11,165 nt of DNA from JBGOUV01 sp041477815 (GTDB lineage Bacteria; Acidobacteriota; Terriglobia; Bryobacterales; JACQDG01), in NCBI GenBank assembly GCA_041477815.1, contig JBGOUV010000228.1, positions 1-11,165 of the forward strand, read 5' to 3'. Made by a program: the position numbers and the translations under genes. This document shows positions 1 through 8,047 of this stretch, in pieces; positions within the stretch are counted from its first letter, which is position 1, and every line of letters starts with the position of its first letter. Below the pieces are notes generated by a model. That model was not told where the DNA came from. It made no database searches and saw only the letters and a program-made list of their open reading frames with translations.

Positions 1-1
1 C

Positions 2-448
2 GACATCGCCCTTTACACCGGCAACGACGACACCATCGTCACCGACCTCCTCACCACTTTCCGCTTCGGCGACACCTCCCTCCGCATCGTGGGCGGCCTC
101 CTGGGACACTGGGCCGTGTGGACCCGCCGCGCCGTAGAGCTCCTCCACCGCGTACACTCCATCGCCAACCGCGGCTGCACCATCCCCAGCGATCTGCTCA
201 CCCTCGCCGCCCAGGTCACCGACTCCAACGCCGCCTTCTTCGACCCCCAGCACGCCTTCGCCGGTTGCATACCTGGCATCCACGAGGTACTATGCCGCCA
301 AGGCCTCCTGGCCGGACGCTGGTGCCTTAACCCTCACGAGGACCTATCCCCCGGTCAGGCCGCGGAAATCGACCGCGTCCTGGCCGCGTATCCCCACTTG
401 ACGGATGATGCGTTTGTGAAAGAACATCTCTCGCAGTGGCTGGTCTAA
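2..448 (+). CDS. Dihydrodipicolinate synthase family protein (C-terminal part, 5' end outside window)
   Basis: An open frame enters at base 2 and runs 148 codons to TAA at 446-448. The beginning, IALYTGNDDTIVTDLL, matches the late part of the TIM barrel in DapA/N-acetylneuraminate-lyase-family proteins, where a conserved TGND(D) stretch precedes a helix. GLLGHWAVWTRRAVELL and GIHEVLCRQGLLAGRWCLNP resemble the C-terminal helical region of a DapA-like subgroup common in Acidobacteria and Planctomycetes. These enzymes use a Schiff-base lysine for retro-aldol or dehydratase reactions on 2-keto acids. That lysine and the tyrosine lie upstream of the window, so activity and substrate cannot be judged. 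The gene converges on the hydrolase at 528-2180 and is followed after 5 bases by a large inverted repeat. Family assignment is fairly secure; a role in lysine synthesis is not implied. Confidence 0.75.
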   Translation, partial: DIALYTGNDDTIVTDLLTTFRFGDTSLRIVGGLLGHWAVWTRRAVELLHRVHSIANRGCTIPSDLLTLAAQVTDSNAAFFDPQHAFAGCIPGIHEVLCRQGLLAGRWCLNPHEDLSPGQAAEIDRVLAAYPHLTDDAFVKEHLSQWLV

Positions 449-453
449 GCTAA

Positions 454-521
454 GAAGACAGAAGACAGGAAGACAGAATGCCCACGATCGTGCCGCCTTC
501 TGTCTTCCGTCTTCTGTCTTC
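454..521. repeat. 68-base inverted repeat of GAAGACA heptamers between convergent genes
   Basis: The left arm at 454-478 contains GAAGACA at 454, 461 and 469. The right arm at 498-521 is its reverse complement, with TGTCTTC at 501, CGTCTTC at 508 and TGTCTTC at 515. The 25- and 24-base arms pair almost completely with one bulged base, giving a stem of about 24 bp. The 19-base loop holds a second perfect palindrome, CACGATCGTG, at 483-492. It sits exactly between two converging stop codons (448 and 528), so it could end transcription from both sides, although neither side has a clean U-tract. The heptamer build suggests a dispersed REP-like element rather than a plain terminator. Confidence 0.8.
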
Positions 522-527
522 CCGTCG

Positions 528-2180
<1,653 letters not shown>

Positions 2181-2186
2181 GACTGG

Positions 2187-2192
2187 ATTGTA
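2187..2192 (-). promoter_or_regulatory. TACAAT -10 hexamer 6 bases before the GGT-like start (leaderless promoter candidate)
   Basis: Read on the minus strand, TACAAT is followed by six bases (CCAGTC) and then the ATG at 2180. No Shine-Dalgarno sequence lies at a usable distance; the nearest purine run is about 16 bases away. A -10 element here would place the transcript start on or next to the start codon. No convincing -35 box was seen. Confidence 0.45.
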
Positions 2193-2200
2193 ACCTGCCG

Positions 2201-2221
2201 GGACCGGCTGGAGACCTGTCC
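2201..2221. repeat. Small imperfect hairpin between dehydratase and GGT-like genes
   Basis: GGAC at 2201-2204 pairs with GTCC at 2218-2221, and after one mismatch GG pairs with CC, leaving a 7-base loop. It lies in the 73-base gap between the two minus-strand genes and could be a weak terminator or part of a repeat. The 12-mer within it at 2207-2218 recurs in reverse orientation at 6086-6097, in another intergenic gap. Confidence 0.3.
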
Positions 2222-2253
2222 TGCTTGCCGGTAGTGCCGGTTTCAGAAGCGCG

Positions 2254-3471
2254 TTACCAATTGGTGATGGAGCCATCCGGCCGGTGGAACATGGGGACCG
2301 GCGCGGACCGCTCGGTCACCTCGGCAATCTGCTTGGCTTTGCTCGCGTCGAAGGTCACGCCTAACCCGGGGCGTTCGTTGGGCCACAGCTTGCCGTTCTT
2401 GAAATCGAGGCATTGCGGGAGATACGGCTCCTGGCTGGGGCCGGCGCCGGTCATCTCCATCAGGACCGGACCGGAGAACGCGCCGCAGCAGTGGACCAGC
2501 GCCGCTTCCGACACCGGGCCGGTGAAATGGGGGATCAGGCCGACGTAATGGGACTCGCAGATGGCGGCGATCTTCTGGAACTCGGTGATGCCGCCGCAGT
2601 TGGGGATGGTGACGCGGGAGTAATCGATCAGACGGTTCTCGATGAGCTCGTTGGCGTCCCAGCGGTCGCCATAGTGCTCCCCGACCGCGATGGGAACCTT
2701 GACCAGCGGCCGGAGCTGCTTGTAGACGCCCTGGTTTTCCGAGCGGACCATGTCCTCGCAGAAATACGGCTCCAGCGGCTCGATCAGGGTGGAGAGCCGG
2801 ACGGCGTCGGAGAGGTCGAGGCGGGTGTGGTAGTCGATGGCCCAGTCGCCTGCCTTGCCGACGCCTTCGCGGATCTGGACGCAGTTTTCGTAGGTGCGGC
2901 GGACCATCTCGTGGGAGTTGAAGGCACGGCCGCGGCCGGGGTCTGCGACCGAAGTGCGGAAGGCGCGGAAACCGGCCTCCACGCAGGCGCGGGCGGTGTC
3001 CTTCACGTTGCCTTTGTTGGGGAAGCCGGTGGAGTAGCACTCCACGTGGTCGCGGGCGAGGCCGCCCAGGAGCTCGTAGACGGGAACACCGAGGGCCTTG
3101 CCTTTCATGTCCCACAGCGCCAGGTCCAAGGCGCCCAGGGCGTGGAGCTTCTCCCGCCCGGGGGGATAGAAGTAGCCGCGGTACATGAGCTGCCAGAGGT
3201 GGTCAATGCGGGCCGGGTTTTCGCCGATCAGCATGGCCGCGCACTGCTCCAGGGTGTCCTTGGAGCCGCCCTCGCCGATGCCGGTAATCCCCTGGTCGGT
3301 CTCAACTGTAACAATATTGAAACTTTGATTAAATATGGGGCGCTGGTTGGGGGTGAGATAATACCGAATGCGGGTGATCTTCATCTTGGCCAGCGCGGCC
3401 CGGGCCTGCGTGGCCAGCGTGGCGGTCGCGGAGGCGAGGACGGAAGAGGAGAGGAAAGATCGGCGGTTCAT
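2254..3471 (-). CDS. Tat-exported enolase-superfamily sugar-acid dehydratase (galactonate dehydratase-like)
   Basis: The 405-residue protein starts with a twin-arginine signal (NRRSFLSSS, cleavage likely near ARA at 23-25), so the folded enzyme is probably exported. The mature part is a mandelate racemase/muconate lactonizing-type enolase. Metal ligands can be placed at D213 (in IDYH), E239 (FCED) and E265 (VGEHYGDRW). Acid/base residues are H215, two after the first ligand, and H315 in IPHFTGP. The DxH pattern, the GExxxxRW stretch and the late histidine are those of the D-galactonate dehydratase subgroup, which dehydrates aldonic acids to 2-keto-3-deoxy acids with Mg2+. The ATG at 3471 was chosen because it begins the Tat signal; the frame continues upstream into the antisense of the next gene. 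Exact substrate is unknown. A DapA-family aldolase lies nearby at 2-448, a plausible but unlinked partner. Confidence 0.88.
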   Translation of the reverse strand: MNRRSFLSSSVLASATATLATQARAALAKMKITRIRYYLTPNQRPIFNQSFNIVTVETDQGITGIGEGGSKDTLEQCAAMLIGENPARIDHLWQLMYRGYFYPPGREKLHALGALDLALWDMKGKALGVPVYELLGGLARDHVECYSTGFPNKGNVKDTARACVEAGFRAFRTSVADPGRGRAFNSHEMVRRTYENCVQIREGVGKAGDWAIDYHTRLDLSDAVRLSTLIEPLEPYFCEDMVRSENQGVYKQLRPLVKVPIAVGEHYGDRWDANELIENRLIDYSRVTIPNCGGITEFQKIAAICESHYVGLIPHFTGPVSEAALVHCCGAFSGPVLMEMTGAGPSQEPYLPQCLDFKNGKLWPNERPGLGVTFDASKAKQIAEVTERSAPVPMFHRPDGSITNW

Positions 3472-3495
3472 AGCTTCTGCGATACCATACCATAC
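3472..3495. promoter_or_regulatory. 24-base divergent start region with overlapping -10-like hexamers
   Basis: Only 24 bases separate the minus-strand ATG at 3471 from the plus-strand GTG at 3496. On the plus strand TACCAT occurs at 3483-3488 and again at 3488-3493; the first is 7 bases before GTG. On the minus strand the same bases read TATGGT twice, the nearer copy ending 12 bases before the ATG. The core is a short repeat of the 5-mer ATACC. Any -35 elements or operators must lie inside the opposing coding sequence. Neither gene has a good Shine-Dalgarno sequence. Confidence 0.45.
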
Positions 3496-4386
3496 GTGGA
3501 TCGGCTGCGAATTTATGTCTCCCGGCACTCGGCGTTCTACAGCCCGCTGATCGCCGCCCTGGCCGGAGCATTCCTGGAACGGGAGGGTCTGGAAGCGGAC
3601 TACGCCGTGCTGCCGCCGGGAGTGCAATCGCGGGACCTGATCCGGCGGGGAGAGGCGGATATTGTGCAGTCGGCGGTGTCGTCGAACTGGGGACCCCTGG
3701 AGGCGGGAGAGAAGGACTTGCCGGTGCACTTCGCCCAGATCAACTGCCGGGACGGGTTCTTCCTGGCAGGACGAGAACCGGATGCGGGGTTCGGATGGCA
3801 GAAGCTGGAGGGGGCGACCCTGCTGGCCGATCACGGCGGACAGCCCCTGGCCATGCTGCGGTACGCGGCGCGGCGCCAGGGCGTGGACTGGAGACGGGTG
3901 CAGGTGGTAAACGCCGGCAGCGTGGAGGAGATGGACAGAGCTTTTCGGGCGGGAACGGGAGATTATGTGCATCAGCAAGGACCGGCGCCACAGCAACTGG
4001 AGCACGACGGAGTGGGGTATACTGTGGCCTCGGTAGGCGAGGCGATGCCGGAGGTGGCCTTCAGTAGCCTGACCGCCTCGCGGACGTTTCTCCGCACCGG
4101 CGCGGCCGGGCGGTTTCTGCGCGCCTACCGGCAGGCGCGCGAGTGGGTGCGCGCGGCTCCGGCGGAGGAAGTGGCCCGGACGGAGGCGTCCTTTTTCCCG
4201 GGCGTGGCGCCGGAGGCGCTGGCGGCCGCGCTCGCCAGATATCAGCAGCTAGGCTGCTGGAACGGGGAGATGGCGATTGAAAGGGACCGGTACGAGCAAG
4301 CCTTGGACGTGTTTCTCAGCCAGGGCCTCCTCCGGCGGCGCCTTCCTTACGAAGAGGTAGTCGTTGACCCGGCCGGAGCGATTTGA
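3496..4386 (+). CDS. NMT1/THI5-like (SsuA-type) substrate-binding-fold protein without signal peptide
   Basis: This 296-residue protein has the type-2 periplasmic-binding fold seen in NMT1/THI5-like and SsuA/TauA-like ABC solute-binding proteins. It begins with a short strand (RLRIYVSRHSAFYSPLIAAL), then EREGLEADYAVLPPG, RGEADIVQSAV and a helix-rich C-terminus with AEEVARTEASFFPG. The start is a GTG; in this frame there is no nearer ATG, and homology begins almost at once, so no signal peptide or lipobox fits. It should therefore be cytoplasmic unless the start is wrong. No permease or ATPase gene flanks it. It is the first gene of a tight plus-strand cluster, 15 bases before the DUF47 gene. 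THI5-type HMP-P synthase chemistry seems unlikely because the expected lysine and histidine near residues 62-66 are not seen. The ligand is unknown. Confidence 0.72.
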   Translation: MDRLRIYVSRHSAFYSPLIAALAGAFLEREGLEADYAVLPPGVQSRDLIRRGEADIVQSAVSSNWGPLEAGEKDLPVHFAQINCRDGFFLAGREPDAGFGWQKLEGATLLADHGGQPLAMLRYAARRQGVDWRRVQVVNAGSVEEMDRAFRAGTGDYVHQQGPAPQQLEHDGVGYTVASVGEAMPEVAFSSLTASRTFLRTGAAGRFLRAYRQAREWVRAAPAEEVARTEASFFPGVAPEALAAALARYQQLGCWNGEMAIERDRYEQALDVFLSQGLLRRRLPYEEVVVDPAGAI

Positions 4387-4401
4387 GAAGATGAGCATCC
4401 C

Positions 4402-5019
4402 ATGAGAGTGCTGCCCAAGGACGAAAAGTTTTTCCTGTTGTTCGCGCAACAGACCGAGTGCATCGCCGACGCGGCCAAACTGCTGACGGCGGCGGTCATC
4501 TCGGGGACGCCGCTGTTGCTGGGCCAGTACGTGGCGCAGGTGCGGGACATCGAGCACAAGGGCGACGAGGTCACCCACGCCATCATGACCCGGCTCAACC
4601 AGACCTTCCTGACACCGATGGATCCGGAAGACATCCACCGGCTCGCTTCCTGTCTGGATGACGTGCTGGACATGATCGACGCGGCGCTGTGGCGGCTCAT
4701 GCTGTTCAAGCTGACCGTGTTGCCCCCGGCGGTCAATACCCTGGCCGAGATCATCGAGGCTTCCAGCCGGGCGCTGGTGAAGGCGGTCGCGGCGATGGCC
4801 ACCGGGGACCACGTCGGCGACCACCTGATCGAGATCAACCAGCTCGAGAATGAAGCCGACCGGGTGAACCGGCAGGCCCTGGCCGACCTGTTCGACAACG
4901 TCAAAGACGCCATCGAGCTGATCAAGCTGAAAGAAATCTACGAAATGCTCGAATCGGCCACCGATCTGTGCGAAGACGCCGCCAACGTGATCGAGAGCGT
5001 GGTCGTGAAGAACTCCTAG
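4402..5019 (+). CDS. DUF47/PhoU-like Pit accessory protein
   Basis: The 205-residue, largely helical protein matches the DUF47 (PhoU-like, Pit accessory) family. Key stretches are RDIEHKGDEVTHAIM (48-62) and QLENEADRVNRQALADLF (147-164). These are the two metal-binding E/D helix motifs typical of PhoU folds, and PMDPEDIHRLASCLDDVLDMID (72-93) lies between them. The C-terminus KLKEIYEMLESATDLCED is also characteristic. Family members sit in the cytoplasm beside Pit transporters and are thought to modulate phosphate transport. The ATG at 4402 is preceded by GAGAAG with an 11-base spacer. It lies 15 bases after the THI5-like gene and 16 bases before the permease, so the three are probably co-transcribed. 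Confidence 0.92.
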   Translation: MRVLPKDEKFFLLFAQQTECIADAAKLLTAAVISGTPLLLGQYVAQVRDIEHKGDEVTHAIMTRLNQTFLTPMDPEDIHRLASCLDDVLDMIDAALWRLMLFKLTVLPPAVNTLAEIIEASSRALVKAVAAMATGDHVGDHLIEINQLENEADRVNRQALADLFDNVKDAIELIKLKEIYEMLESATDLCEDAANVIESVVVKNS

Positions 5020-5035
5020 GGCGGATGCTCACTAC

Positions 5036-6064
5036 ATGGATCTGACCCTCTCGCTGGTGGTGATCATCATCCTGATAGCCCTGGCGTTCGATTACGTCAA
5101 CGGCTTTCACGATGCGGCCAACTCCATCGCGACGGTCGTGGCCACGCGAGTGCTGTCGCCCGGGCGGGCGGTGGCGTGGGCCGCGTTTTTCAATTTCATC
5201 GCCGCCTTCGGGTTCGGCACGGCGGTGGCCAAGACCGTGGGCAAGGGACTGATCCGGGCGGACGTGCTGACCCAGCAAGTCATCCTGGGGGGGCTGGTGG
5301 GAGCGATCGTTTGGGATCTTTTCACCTGGTACTTCGGGCTGCCGACCAGCTCGTCGCATGCCCTGGTGGGCGGCTTGGCCGGTGCGGCGATGGCTCACGT
5401 GGCCCTGGAGGAGGGACTTAGCCGCACGTTTTCGGCGGTCATTCCGTCGGGCTGGACCATGACCTTGCTCGGCATCGTGGTGGCGCCGGCGCTGGGGATG
5501 TTCATCGCGGTGGTGCTGACGGTGATCGTCACCTGGATTTGCCAGAACCAGCCGCGCAGCGTCCTGGATCGGCATTTTCGGCGGTACCAGCTCTTCTCCG
5601 CGGCTGTTTACAGCTTCGCCCACGGCACCAACGACGCTCAGAAGACGATGGGCATCATGGCCGGAGCCCTGTTCGCCGGGGGTTATATGAAGGAGTTCCA
5701 CATTCCGACCTGGGTGGTGCTTTCGGCCCACGCGGCGATCGGACTCGGGACTTTGACCGGCGGATGGCGCATCGTCAAGACCATGGGGACGCGGCTGACC
5801 AAGCTCAAGCCGATAGGGGGCTTTTGCGCCGAAACAGCGGGGGCCATCACCATCCTCACAGCAGCCCACTTCGGAGGCTTGGTCTCGACGACCCATACCA
5901 TTACCGGGGCCATCGTGGGAGTGGGGACGATTCACCGGGTGCGGGCGGTACGCTGGGGCCTGGCCACCAGTATCGTGTGGGCGTGGGTCTCGACGATCCC
6001 GGCGGCGGCGGCCATGGCGGCGGTCTCGTACTGGCTCATTCGCCATTTTTTGCCGGCCGCGTAA
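5036..6064 (+). CDS. pit: Inorganic phosphate transporter, Pit/PiT family
   Basis: This 342-residue integral membrane protein has about ten hydrophobic segments and the duplicated PiT signatures. They are VNGFHDAANSIATVV (21-35) and PTSSSHALVGG (103-113) in the first half, and FAHGTNDAQKTMGIM (194-208) and STTHTITGAIVG (284-295) in the second. The paired HDAAN and GTNDAQK motifs are the hallmark of metal-phosphate or sodium/proton-phosphate symporters in the inner membrane. The length is on the short side, as in Pit proteins of many soil bacteria and archaea that lack the long central loop. The start ATG follows the DUF47 stop by 16 bases with only a weak GGGCGGA ribosome site, which suggests translational coupling. 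It ends the cluster and is followed by a hairpin candidate at 6138-6171. Confidence 0.95.
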   Translation: MDLTLSLVVIIILIALAFDYVNGFHDAANSIATVVATRVLSPGRAVAWAAFFNFIAAFGFGTAVAKTVGKGLIRADVLTQQVILGGLVGAIVWDLFTWYFGLPTSSSHALVGGLAGAAMAHVALEEGLSRTFSAVIPSGWTMTLLGIVVAPALGMFIAVVLTVIVTWICQNQPRSVLDRHFRRYQLFSAAVYSFAHGTNDAQKTMGIMAGALFAGGYMKEFHIPTWVVLSAHAAIGLGTLTGGWRIVKTMGTRLTKLKPIGGFCAETAGAITILTAAHFGGLVSTTHTITGAIVGVGTIHRVRAVRWGLATSIVWAWVSTIPAAAAMAAVSYWLIRHFLPAA

Positions 6065-6137
6065 GCCTCGCCTTCGCTGGCAAGTCAGGTCTCCAGCGTT
6101 AGGGGGGTGACGCCTGTGCCAGCGCCGCCGCGACCGC

Positions 6138-6171
6138 GAGACGTGGCGCCTCCGGCGGGGCCTTACGTCTC
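6138..6171. terminator. Hairpin between convergent phosphate permease and nitrilase genes
   Basis: GAGACGT at 6138-6144 pairs with ACGTCTC at 6165-6171 (7 bp), and inside it GGC at 6145-6147 can pair with GCC at 6160-6162. It lies in the 114-base gap between converging stop codons, 8 bases from the nitrilase stop, so it could serve either direction. There is no proper U-tract, so intrinsic termination is uncertain. A weaker stem, CGCTGG 6075-6080 with CCAGCG 6093-6098, lies nearer the permease. Confidence 0.35.
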
Positions 6172-6178
6172 CGTTTCG

Positions 6179-7138
6179 CTACTCCATAGGAGGCCGCGGG
6201 TCCCGGTTCAGGCGCAGGCTGACGACGTCGAAACGGCTGTAATGGCCCAGCGTGTCGATGTAGGCCTTGGTGGCCTGACGGTCGGCGGCGCGCAGCTCGG
6301 CGTAGAGGATTTCCTCGTGGTCCAGGGCCGGACCGGCCAGGTAGAGGCCGGCCGGGTTCAAAATCGCGCTGCCGCCCGAGCCGATATTCCAGCCCTGGCA
6401 TTGCGGCGGCAGGTCCCGGTCCGGACTGTAGTTGCCGGCGCTGACCACGAAGTTCTGGGTCTCGAAGGCGTACTCGCGGTTGGCGTAGGCCACCTCGCAC
6501 AGATCGGTCGAGTCGCCCGGCCGCCAGCGGCGTTTGGCTCCGGGGTGACCGTCCATCACCCAGTAGCCCGCCCACACCGCGCAATGGATTTCCTCGCCCA
6601 GCGACTGCAGCGTGGCCTTGAGCAGGGTCATGTGATGCTCGTAACAGATCAGGCCCCCGATCCGGCCCAGTGAGGTTTCAAACACTTGCAGGTCGCTGCC
6701 GTCGCCCATGCCCCAAACCATGCGCTCGCCGTGGGTAGGCATCAGCTTGCGATGCTTACCCACGATAGTCCCTTCTGCGTTGATAAACAGGATCGTGTTA
6801 TACAGGGTTTCGCTGCCCGGCCACCCGGACCTTTCCGAGCACCCGATCACGCAAAAACAGTGGGCCTGGCGGGCGGCTTCGCACAGCCGGTCCGTTTCCT
6901 CGCTGGGAATTCGCAAGGAATTATCCTGATAGCGGACCATCCACTCGGTCCACTCCGAGACCGGGTATAAACCACGCCAGTAGGGATAGCCGGGGATCAC
7001 CACCTCGGGAAATACCACTAATTCGGCGCCCCGGGCGGCGGCTTCGGAGATGGTGCGGCAGACCTTCTCCACCGTCGGCCCCAGCGCCATGTATACGGGA
7101 GAAATTTGGGCCGCCGCGGCCAGAAAGGAATTCTTCAT
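6179..7138 (-). CDS. Nitrilase (carbon-nitrogen hydrolase superfamily)
   Basis: The 319-residue cytoplasmic enzyme carries the full nitrilase triad. E45 is in VVFPEVVIPGYPYW, K131 in GKHRKLMPTHGERMVWG and C165 in GGLICYEHHM, with the auxiliary E138 in the HGER stretch. The KLMPT-x-x-ER-x-VWG-x-GDGS pattern is that of branch-1 nitrilases, which turn nitriles into carboxylic acids and ammonia, more than of amidases or cyanide hydratases. The length fits the family (310-360). The ATG at 7138 has a good GGAAGG ribosome site with an 8-base spacer, and a TACCAT -10 candidate lies upstream. It is divergent from the aldolase gene across 51 bases. No nitrile hydratase or oxime gene is nearby, so the natural substrate (plant or microbial nitrile) is not indicated. 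Confidence 0.93.
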   Translation of the reverse strand: MKNSFLAAAAQISPVYMALGPTVEKVCRTISEAAARGAELVVFPEVVIPGYPYWRGLYPVSEWTEWMVRYQDNSLRIPSEETDRLCEAARQAHCFCVIGCSERSGWPGSETLYNTILFINAEGTIVGKHRKLMPTHGERMVWGMGDGSDLQVFETSLGRIGGLICYEHHMTLLKATLQSLGEEIHCAVWAGYWVMDGHPGAKRRWRPGDSTDLCEVAYANREYAFETQNFVVSAGNYSPDRDLPPQCQGWNIGSGGSAILNPAGLYLAGPALDHEEILYAELRAADRQATKAYIDTLGHYSRFDVVSLRLNRDPRPPME

Positions 7139-7189
7139 AAGGGCAGCCTTCCGATGGTATCAGAGCGGGAATTGCCGTAGAATTACGGG
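7139..7189. promoter_or_regulatory. Divergent promoter region nitrilase / class I aldolase
   Basis: This 51-base gap holds signals for both genes. On the minus strand TACCAT (7154-7159) is followed by GGAAGG (7147-7152) and the nitrilase ATG at 7138, an ordinary leadered layout. On the plus strand TAGAAT (7178-7183) is followed by just six bases and the aldolase ATG at 7190, with no Shine-Dalgarno sequence, which suggests a leaderless transcript. No clear operator palindrome was seen. Confidence 0.45.
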
Positions 7190-8020
7190 ATGTCGATCGG
7201 AAAGACACTGCGCCTGCGTCGATTGCTGCGGAAGGGGCGGGCCGTGGTGGTGCCGATGGATCACGGGCTGGTGGCCGGGCCGGTGCCCGGCATGGAGGAC
7301 CCGGTGGGGCTCATCAAGCGGATCGCGCTGTCGGACGCGGACGCCGTGCTGCTGACGCCCGGGCTGCTGGAGCAGGTGGCGGGCGAGTTGGGCCAGCTCG
7401 CCGTGATTCTCCGCATCGACGGCGCTACCAGCGTGCAGGGCGGCGGGCCGATGCGGCAGTTCACCTCCGTGGCCCACGCCGCGGAGATGGGGGCGGACGC
7501 CGTTATCGTCAACGCCACCATCGGCGGCGAGCAGGAGAGCGTGGAGCTGCTCAAACTGGGCCAGGTGGCCGAGGAAGCGCGCCGCTGGGGCATGCCCCTG
7601 GTAGCCGAAATGCTGAGCGCCCGGATGATGGCCAACCATCTCGACTTCACCGGCAAGGGCGCCGCGAAGTTACCCGAGAACGTCGCCGAAGACATTCTCC
7701 TGGCCTCCCGCATCGGAGCCGAGATGGGCGCCGATATCATCAAGACGCGCTACTCGGGCGACGAGGAGAGCTTCCGCCGCATTATCGGCGCCACCGGCCG
7801 GCCGGTGATGGTGGCGGGCGGGCCGCTGCGCGATGCGAGCCTCCGCTCGCTGCTCGAAATGGTGGACCAGTGCCTCTCGGCGGGCGCGGAAGGGGTCATC
7901 TTCGGACGCAACGTGTGGCAGCACCCGGAGCCGGAATCCGTGTTGGCTGCTTTGGCCGCTATGGTCCACGATGCGGCCTCCGTCGAGGAGGCTTTGGCGG
8001 TCACGGCGTCGCGACCGTAA
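7190..8020 (+). CDS. Class I aldolase, archaeal FBP aldolase / DhnA / ADH-synthase type
   Basis: The 276-residue TIM-barrel protein matches the DeoC/LacD/FbaB superfamily branch that includes archaeal-type class I fructose-bisphosphate aldolase, LsrF and 2-amino-3,7-dideoxy-heptulosonate synthase. Visible motifs are VVPMDHGLVAGPVPG (20-34), with catalytic D24 and the H25-G26 pair, and LRIDGATS (74-81). The Schiff-base lysine is K185 in ADIIKTRYSGD. The phosphate-binding loops are VAGG (208-211) and GVIFGRNVWQ (235-244). It probably cleaves or forms a phosphorylated ketose; which one cannot be told from the sequence. Translation starts at the ATG at 7190, six bases after a TAGAAT hexamer. The preceding nitrilase is divergent, so the gene appears to be monocistronic. 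Confidence 0.9.
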   Translation: MSIGKTLRLRRLLRKGRAVVVPMDHGLVAGPVPGMEDPVGLIKRIALSDADAVLLTPGLLEQVAGELGQLAVILRIDGATSVQGGGPMRQFTSVAHAAEMGADAVIVNATIGGEQESVELLKLGQVAEEARRWGMPLVAEMLSARMMANHLDFTGKGAAKLPENVAEDILLASRIGAEMGADIIKTRYSGDEESFRRIIGATGRPVMVAGGPLRDASLRSLLEMVDQCLSAGAEGVIFGRNVWQHPEPESVLAALAAMVHDAASVEEALAVTASRP

Positions 8021-8031
8021 GACATCTACAA

Positions 8032-8047
8032 TGTGGGGCGGCCCACA
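8032..8047. terminator. GC-rich hairpin just after the aldolase stop
   Basis: TGTGGG at 8032-8037 pairs with CCCACA at 8042-8047 around a four-base GCGG loop, 11 bases after the aldolase TAA. The stem is compact and stable but has no U-tract after it, so it may slow rather than end transcription. Confidence 0.3.

Noticed and set aside
2413..3495. Long plus-strand N-terminal extension of the THI5-like protein
   Set aside because: The extension is antisense of the dehydratase gene, and homology begins at the GTG at 3496.
3481..3495. ATACC repeat considered as a phase-variable tract
   Set aside because: Fewer than three units of 5 bases is too short to expect frequent slippage; kept only as a remark about the divergent region.
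3472..4005. Minus-strand N-terminal extension of the dehydratase
   Set aside because: It is antisense of the THI5-like gene; the Tat signal peptide begins cleanly at 3471.
4249..4925. Minus-strand open frames opposite DUF47
   Set aside because: Codon-shadow frames without family features; DUF47 on the plus strand is unambiguous.
4922..6046. 374-codon minus-strand frame opposite the phosphate permease
   Set aside because: H/R/G/P-rich product with no domain; shadow of the membrane-protein gene.
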